Below, in pieces: positions 57,590 through 64,000 of a DNA stretch of 64,000 bases. The stretch comes from Siphonodentalium dalli (taxonomy: Eukaryota > Mollusca > Scaphopoda > Gadilida > Siphonodentaliidae). Below the pieces are notes generated by a model. It saw nothing but the letters and a program-made list of their open reading frames with translations, was not told the origin of the DNA and did no database searches. A program made the translations under genes and the position numbers. Within the stretch, counting starts at the first letter, position 1. Every line of letters begins with the position of its first letter. The stretch lies in contig CP136068.1 in NCBI GenBank assembly GCA_032622095.1, positions 127,851,989 through 127,915,988 of the forward strand, in the 5' to 3' direction.

Positions 57590-57925
57590 ACTAAAATTGT
57601 AATCGATAAAGCTCTCCGAGTTATCTATGCAGATTTATTCGTGGTATATGAATTCAGAAATTGCTTTACTCCCATTAAGAGCCTTTAGAGAAATAAAATG
57701 TTCCACGGGGTGTGTCTTAGACCAGACTTGTCTCAGTTTTAAACCATAGGGTCTTAGCTCTAAATAGAAAAAGCTGCTTTGACTTCCAGTCACATTGACA
57801 ACCGTTGATTTACGCATGGGGCCGCTCGGATTTGAGGCAAATGTCAAAGTGTATTGTGCTCTCCAGAGAATGTTATTTGTCATTTTAACGTCATTTGAAA
57901 TTGAAGCTGAAGAGCGGCGAGCCAA
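57590..57925 (-). CDS. Unrecognised ORF or exon, 96 codons open
   Basis: Open from 57925 to a TAA at 57635. The first ATG gives a slightly shorter chain. A plausible acceptor (CGCCGCTCTTCAG/CTTC) lies near its start. The chain alternates hydrophobic and polar residues (SSFFYLELRPYGLKLRQ) as a beta-rich extracellular domain might, and ends SKTHPVEHFISLKA, NGSKAISEFIYHE. The last part has a paralogue at 55880-56010. The family is not recognised. Confidence 0.38.
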
Positions 57926-58019
57926 TTAGTTTCCCCCAATGTCTGCCACATATGGCGGAATCCGATGAAGCAGTGCGCGGGCCGATTGTATGCTATACCG
58001 ATCGGATAACCTCTGTGAC

Positions 58020-60290
58020 GGTCGTGTATTGTTTGAAGGTAGACACAAGTTATTGTCTAATCTAAAGACACGAGAACATAAGAAAATACGACCGTATAAC
58101 GCTTGGAGGTAGGCGCGAACTTAATGTGTAATATAACCCGAAAGAGCCTCGGTAAACACGGCCATATACGCCAGAAGGTAGACGCGAGTTTAATGGTCAT
58201 TACAAACACACAAGAAGCTCCGTAAACACGGCCAGACAATGTTAGAAGGTAGTCGCGAGCTACGTGTCTCATATAACTCGAGAGAAAGTAAACTCGGCCA
58301 TATACTGATAGAATATAGTCGCGAGCTTAGTGTCACATATAAACACGTGATAACCAAACTGAATGTTAGTAATGTTAGAAGGAAGACGCGGTCGTAGTGT
58401 CTAATATACAAGCCTGCGTGTCTGTCATTTGCAGAATGAGGTCCACAGAGGGTAAATTTAGTGACGCTATCCCGCGAAGCGGGCTAGCATCACTAAATTC
58501 ACCCTCTGGGGGCATCATTCTGCTTAGGCCATCAACTGCTGAGTATGGTAGACCTAGGATCAGATTGAAGTTCCCAGTTGAAGTTGGTGATGTTCACCCA
58601 TTGGACAGAAGGTAAAAAGTAACTAAAACGAATGTTAATTTGATACAATAGATACTTCCAAGAAGATGAGGCCTAAGCAGAATGAGGTCTTCAGAGGGTG
58701 AATTTGGTGATGCTAGCCCGATGTGCGGGATAGCATCACTAAATTCACCCTCTGGGGACCTCATTCTGCAAACGACAGACGCGCTATTTGCAGGCTTGCT
58801 AATATAAACATACACGAATCTCACTAAACACGGAAATATAATGGTAGAATGTAGACGCGAGCGAACGGTCTATTATAGACACGCACGAATCTCACTAAAT
58901 ACGACCTATATTGTTAGACGGTAGACGCGAGCTTAGTGTCTGATATAAACACACGAAAATCTCATTAAACACGACCAAATAATGTTAGACTGTATAGACT
59001 CAAGTTTAACTTCTAATATAAACACAGGAGATTCGAACTTCATTAAACACGGCTATATAATATTAGACGGTAGTCGCGAGGATAGGCTCGAGTTAAACGT
59101 CTAATATAAACACATGAGGTTCGAACCTCATTAAACCCGGCTATATAATGTTAAACGATAGTCGCGAACTTAATGTCTGGTATAAACACATGAGAACTTC
59201 CGTAAACCTGGCCATATAATGCTAGACGATAGACTCGAATTTAACGTCTAATATAAACACATGATATTGGAACCCCAATAAACAGGGCCATATAATGTTA
59301 GAGTGTATGCGACAGCAATATTTATACGGTTCTATTTGTCATCGTCATCTCGAGTATAGGACACAGGTTAAGAATCGAAACATGGCCGTATATTGTTTGA
59401 AGGTATACCTAAGCTCAGTGTATGATACAAACAGCGATAGCCTCAATAAACACGACCATATAATGTTAGACGTCAGACTCGTGTTTAACGTCTAATATAA
59501 ACACATGAGATTCGAACCTGAGTAAACCGGCCATATAATGTTAGAAGGTAGTCGCGAGCTTAATGTCTGATATATACACGTGAGAACCTCAGTAAACCCG
59601 TCATATAATGTTAGAAGGTAGTCGCGAGCTTAATGTCTGATATAAACACATGAGAACCTCAGTAAACCGGCCATATAATGTTAGAAGGTAGTCGCGAGCT
59701 TAATGTCTGATATAAACACATGAGAACCTCAGTAAACCGGCCATATAATGTTAGAAGGTAGTCGCGAGCTTAATGTCTGATATAAAAACGTGAGAACCTC
59801 AGTAAACCGGCCATATTATGTTAGAAGGTAGTCGCGAGCTTATCGTCTGATGTAAACACGTGAAAACTTCAGTAAACCCGGCCATATAATGTTAGACTGT
59901 AGACGCGAGCTTATAATGTCGGATATAAAAATGCGAGAACTTCATTACACACGGTAATATCACGTTAGAATGTAATTTACAGCAATGTTCATACGTGTCC
60001 GATTAATCACCGTCATCTCGAGATTAAAACAGAGGTTTAATGTCGAAACACGCTGGTATATAGTTCGAATGTAGACGCGAAGTTAGTGTCTAATTGAAGC
60101 AAGCGATAACCTGAGTAAACACAGTTATTATAACATTAGAAGGTAGAAGCGAGCTCAGTGTCTAATATGACAATCTCAGTAAACACGACCTTATAATGTT
60201 AGAAGTTACACGACAGCAATGTTTATTCTGGTCAGATTTGTCATAGTCATCTCGAATATAACACCAAGGTGTAAGGCAGAAATATAAGGT
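58020..60290 (+). repeat. Satellite array, about 68 bp unit, about 30 copies
   Basis: The unit reads AACCTCAGTAAACC-GG, CCATATAATGTTAGAAGGTA, GTCGCGAGCTTAATGTCTGA, TATAAACACATGAG. Copies from about 59520 to 59880 are nearly identical, while those toward either edge are diverged and vary in length. Longer inserts (ATCGTCATCTCGAG-type) recur near 59340, 60010 and 60240. The array is interrupted by the hAT-like element at 58409-58798. Confidence 0.93.
58409..58798. mobile_element. hAT-like palindromic MITE with terminal hairpins (390 bp)
   Basis: The ends are CAAGCCTG and CAGGCTTG, flanked by exact 8 bp duplications CTAATATA (58401-58408 and 58799-58806). An 8 bp duplication fits the hAT superfamily. 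Inside each end is a roughly 90 bp hairpin (58433-58526 and 58672-58769) built from GCAGAATGAGG, CAGAGGGT(A/G)AATTT and CTAGCCCG arms. The two hairpins are themselves inverted copies of one another. No transposase. Confidence 0.9.
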
Positions 60291-60390
60291 TATAACATAT
60301 ACACATTCCTCTGAAACATTCGAGGCATTGGCGCCCTATGAGTGTCCATTACTTCAATGTACGTGCAATATTCTAATTTATGATCGCTAT

Positions 60391-60907
60391 AGATCATGCC
60401 ATGAATCACTACTCTAGACAACGCTCATAGAGATCACATTCCACCTGTAAAAAACCTTGGAACGTTTTGAAGTTTAGACAGGGAACCTTATAAAGTCGAA
60501 AAAGTAATGCGGCGAATATATTTCTTTGTTATGATCTGTTCCTTACTTCACTGCAGGTGATGGTCCCAACTCAAAATTCATCATTTAAGTGACTTTGTAA
60601 GCGATTTTGCTTTCCGTCATGTTCACTTATAGAATTTCTCCTGGGTAATTAATTCATAGTTTATTGCGACATCGACTCAAAAAAGTTGCCGAAAAAGCAT
60701 TCAATTTCGAGTTGGGAATTTCACCTACAATGTAGTATATTATTAAGGAACAGATAATAACTAAGAAATATATTCCCCGAGTTATTTTTTCGACTTTATA
60801 TAAGGTTCCCTGTTAAAATTTCAAAAAGTTCCCAGGTTTTGTACTGATGGAATATGATCTCTACGTGCGTTATATATAGCAAGAGTAGAGATTCGTGGCA
60901 TGATCTA
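60391..60907. mobile_element. Foldback element with probable TA duplication (about 517 bp)
   Basis: GATCATGCCATGAATC on the left is mirrored by GATTCGTGGCATGATC on the right, each next to TA. The arms pair for about 170 bp (GGAACCTTATAAAGTCGAAA against TTCGACTTTATATAAGGTTC). TA target plus these ends suggests a Tc1/mariner-type MITE. It is flanked by an about 47 bp direct repeat (GAGTGTCCATT-CTTCAATGT at 60340 and 60917). Confidence 0.8.
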
Positions 60908-60999
60908 GGTCCGTGTGAGTGTCCATTGCTTCAATGTGCGTGAATAAATTCTCATTTCTGATCGAAATGACCATGTATCGATTGGAATACAACTACAAA

Positions 61000-61440
61000 T
61001 ACACATGGTGGTAAATGAATTGAAGTATATATACATGCATGTGAACGTCTTCTACGATTTGTTCCAGACTTAAGCAAATATGGTCATGTATCAATCGGAA
61101 CAGAACATACAAATGCCCCAAACCCAGATCAAGCTTTAGGTGATGGAGAAGCTCGATCTTTTCGACCAACTACCCTCTTTATCAAGCTTGAATCTCGGCC
61201 CCGATTTTTCGATCATGTCAGGGTTAAAACCAACGACCTCCTCGTCTAGCACACACTGTTGTATAGTGGTAATCATTGTATCCGCGACCATGCGTACTGC
61301 TATATAGTGGTAATCATTGTATCCGCGACCATGCATTTTCGATTGGAATAGCTACAAACACATACGATGACGAAATGAATTGATGTACCATGTATATATT
61401 CACGAATGTCTTCTACATGGTGAACCAGACTTGCGCAAAA
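61000..61440. repeat. Local direct repeats
   Basis: GATTGGAATA-CTACAAA-ACA, AAATGAATTGA and GTCTTCTACNNGNT-CCAGACTT occur at about 61000-61080 and 61338-61435. A 48 bp unit (TATAGTGGTAATCATTGTAT, CCGCGACCATGC) is doubled at about 61261-61334. Confidence 0.75.
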
Positions 61441-61745
61441 ATAAATTCCTTGATATAATTGACATACGCTACCAGTGCGTGTCCGCAATAAGCATCCAGT
61501 TTAAGAAGCGGTTCAGTCCGCGTCAGCCATTCATACAAATATGTCAATGCTCTATTGCGGAATTCCTTCACGGTAAATTATTAACGAGCGGAGCCCTGAA
61601 GGCCCGACTTTATGTGATCGCACGCGATGATTCTGATTGGAACAGCGGGGTTTACATTATCGCCTGCGTACAATCTATATCACATGACAGCCGCGAAGTT
61701 CAGGGACGCAGTGCTCGCGGCAAGAAATTGTTTGCTGTCTGCTAA
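61383..61745 (+). CDS. Unrecognised ORF, 120 codons
   Basis: ATG at 61383, TAA at 61743-61745. The first 20 codons lie inside the local repeat above. The remainder (for example CSIAEFLHGKLLTSGALKAR, then DSDWNSGVYIIACVQS) has balanced composition and higher GC than its flanks. No domain, signal peptide or transmembrane segment. It could be an exon or chance. Confidence 0.3.
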   Translation: MYHVYIHECLLHGEPDLRKNKFLDIIDIRYQCVSAISIQFKKRFSPRQPFIQICQCSIAEFLHGKLLTSGALKARLYVIARDDSDWNSGVYIIACVQSISHDSREVQGRSARGKKLFAVC

Positions 61746-63000
61746 GATATTTCTGCCGGTCACCTCCCCGTGTAGGTAGAAACGGGACTATATACGCTGC
61801 GGTGATCCATGGCTATCGTTCGTGGGGCTGATTAATAGGAATCAACAGATATTCTGAAGGCTGACCGAATCACCGCGAACCACTCATAATCGCCGCAAAA
61901 AAAAACAAAAAAAACAAACACCCCCCCCCCAAACAAAACGAGAACTACTTATAATATTTACACCATTTCGAATTATTTTATAAAAGTATTAACTAAATAT
62001 TAATAATAATAATATATAACATTCATATAGCGCTCCATCCCTGATGTAGCTCTAAGTTATTGATAATTGTAGTTTTGACTTGTTAAAACTTTTAATGACC
62101 GCAAAAATGACAACTTGTTGAACTTGAGACAAATGCAATGCGATTCCCGTTGAATATATATATGGTTCGCAGTGATCCATGCATGGTGTGTCGCGGTGAT
62201 TCATGGTGGTATATACGTGCAGTGATGTTTCGATAAAACTACCATCATCATGTTGATAACATAATAGCGCTGGTTAATCCTCGCCACTCAAGATTTTGGT
62301 GTTGAATGGGTCACCGATAATTACTCTAAAACTGTTTATCGCACTCTCTTCACAACTGTATACGCTGCAACACGTAATTCACTAAATATGTTATTAAAAT
62401 ATATTTTCAGTCAACAACATGCACACATCGCTGATAACTAGTGTAGCACACATGTCTCGGTACGTGGAACAAAAATAAGAACATTATTTGCTCTCCAGTG
62501 ACTGCTGGCTGGCCCCTCTGACTCAAACATGTCACGTTCTATCCCGGAATAAATTTGGAGCACTGACAGAAGAGCACCGCATAACATTATTACACGTTGT
62601 TATTTTGATTGAACGCATGGACAATACTAATTGATACATTTACATAATTCACTCCAAAATATTTATTTCAACGCGCTTTACTATTCTCAATGACTCGGCA
62701 ACTTCCTTATACTTCGCTCGGAAATAACTCTTCCATAACTAGAAATCATATTCGCGCAATGCTAGAATACACGGCCCTGGTGATCAGGCAACGACCTTGA
62801 CTTTTTGGCACATAAAGGTAAATGGAGCAGAGTTTATTCACCACATTGCTGTACCAAACATCATCATGCATTGAATAGTGATACATGATTAATAATAACT
62901 AGCAAAAATTAGTTCATGTTTAACAGACGAGTCTCCGAGTCAACAGACGTATTTACCGGTAGTATGCACATGACCAATCACGCGTGATTGGAATAGTCCG
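61746..63000. other. No gene seen
   Basis: Includes a C10 run (61921-61930) after an A/C-rich stretch, and a CATATAGCGCTCC word resembling 41960. No open frame of note. Confidence 0.4.
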
Positions 63001-63013
63001 GTAGAGATGTTGT

Positions 63014-63430
63014 CTAGTTGTGGGAGAAGTTATTTCCATGTGGAAGCGGAATAATCTGATTCATCAAGAGCAACTTTTTTTTACAGATTATATTAAAACC
63101 AGGCCTTGTATTAGCCGGTATTTTCTTCACTTGCCAGATCATCAGTTCCCTTATATGGTGAAATTTCGAACAGCCAACCACCGTCACCCAATTGAAAAAG
63201 GGCGGTGGCAAAACAGTATACCTTGTAATACATGTGAACATTGCGGTAACGTGATAGGGACAAGTATCACCTTCTACTGATATGTGATGAACTTAGAGAT
63301 ATCCATGAGCAGTACATTCCAAGATGCCATTGGCTATCTTCAGCGCAAGAAAAGTGTTATGGCTTGATATCTATAGCTAATATATCGCCCCTGAAAAGGG
63401 TGAGTATATTTCTGAAATTAGCCTACAGAA
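63014..63430 (+). pseudogene. LINE ORF2 C-terminal fragment
   Basis: The plus-strand frame contains MVKFRTANHRHPIEKGRWQN followed by CEHCGNV, which matches the KFR-x2-NH-x-LP-x-E-x-GR-W plus C-x2-C signature at the extreme C-terminus of many LINE ORF2 proteins. A 1-base frameshift near 63250 moves the reading to DKYHLLLICDELRDI and YIPRCHW, the expected H-x3-C part and tail. The 5' parts (endonuclease and reverse transcriptase) are absent, consistent with 5' truncation. It belongs to a different LINE lineage from 14712-16310, which lacks this motif. Confidence 0.8.
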
Positions 63431-63630
63431 AATTGAGATAATAACTTACAACTATATATCACTATTATTTGTGTGAGTCAATCGATCGACAGAGATTCCT
63501 GATTTTTATAATGAATATATTACTTACATAATATAAATGTAATATGATGCTAAAATGCTTATTGAAATATCTCATGTACATAGCGTATATATGTTTGTGT
63601 AAGTTCCACCTTAAATTGTGGCTGTACGCA

Positions 63631-64000
63631 TTAAATACATATTATGGTCTTGTTCGAGTTCGTGAAACTGATAAGTTAGTATTCAGGCGTTATGCCAACA
63701 TGGAGAATGTAGCATTCTACTAAAATCGCTGAAAATTTCAAAGAAATGGACCATACCACTCAATAGAAAACATCGTCAAAACTACGCTCAGTTGTAAATA
63801 TTTACATCTGGATTCAGGTCGCAACAATCGGCGACAAACAAACAGAAATGATTTCGCCACCCAGAGTCAGTGCATTTAATTAATATATCAGAATGACGGT
63901 GTGTGTTGGCAATTTGGATTAATATTTGTAAAAAGAACAACTTTAAGCAGCATTATTCTCCATTTCTATTGGATCACCATACCGGGGTGTTTCACATCAC
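63631..64000 (+). repeat. Dispersed repeat D, copy 4 (reaches the window end)
   Basis: Matches 49255-49625 from AAATACATATTATGG to ACCGGGGTGTTTCACATCAC, which is the last base shown. Confidence 0.87.

Noticed and set aside
58020-60290. Regular repeats suggestive of a CRISPR array, and reversed B-box-like words suggestive of tRNA genes
   Set aside because: There are no constant repeat and variable spacer units, no cas genes, and the sequence is eukaryotic. The B-box-like word has no A box or cloverleaf around it and is part of the satellite.

Overview
The window is eukaryotic, AT-rich and dominated by repeats. It has no operons, ribosome binding sites, rRNA, CRISPR array or convincing tRNA gene. 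Two decayed LINE retrotransposons, a tRNA-derived SINE whose tail contains GACGTTAAACCCC, many short inverted-repeat elements (MITEs), satellites and frequent ACATGTA words together suggest a marine lophotrochozoan invertebrate, most likely a mollusc. That assignment is inference, because no conserved host gene is present to place the species.

Layout. 1-4.8 kb: a TTAA-flanked MITE split by a 4.26 kb element with about 700 bp inverted arms, then a second TTAA MITE. 5-10.7 kb: dispersed and tandemly duplicated repeats. 10.7-14.7 kb: nested inverted-repeat shells around a GC-rich tandem array that flips orientation halfway. 14.7-16.3 kb: a LINE with endonuclease and reverse transcriptase remnants, minus strand. 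16.4-27 kb: repeat families in two to four copies, and palindromes with a GTCTCCCG motif. 28.5 kb: a possible zinc-finger exon. 30-33.6 kb: a 1.3 kb palindromic element with a 5 bp target duplication, three more MITEs and the SINE. 34.7-36.2 kb: three minus-strand cysteine-containing ORFs. 36.2-37.3 kb: an inverted-repeat element holding a 138 bp array. 39.1-40.0 kb: two TTAA MITEs. 43.2-45.5 kb: another inverted-repeat element. 45.8-49.2 kb: the best gene-like tract, with a single-pass membrane protein ORF (minus) and two candidate ORFs (plus). 52.1-57.1 kb: a composite TTAA element, a foldback and a further TTAA MITE. 58.0-60.3 kb: a roughly 68 bp satellite with an hAT-like palindromic MITE inside it. 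61-64 kb: a weak ORF, a LINE 3' end, and a repeat running off the window.

The most striking signal is a 67 bp near-perfect hairpin (32 bp arms, 3 bp loop, one conserved mismatch). It occurs seven times in five TTAA-flanked elements and one composite. These belong to three families whose terminal repeats share only TTAA-CCCTTT and then differ. The hairpin behaves as a cassette moving among, or kept by, piggyBac-like non-autonomous elements. No transposase that could mobilise any of these elements is encoded here.
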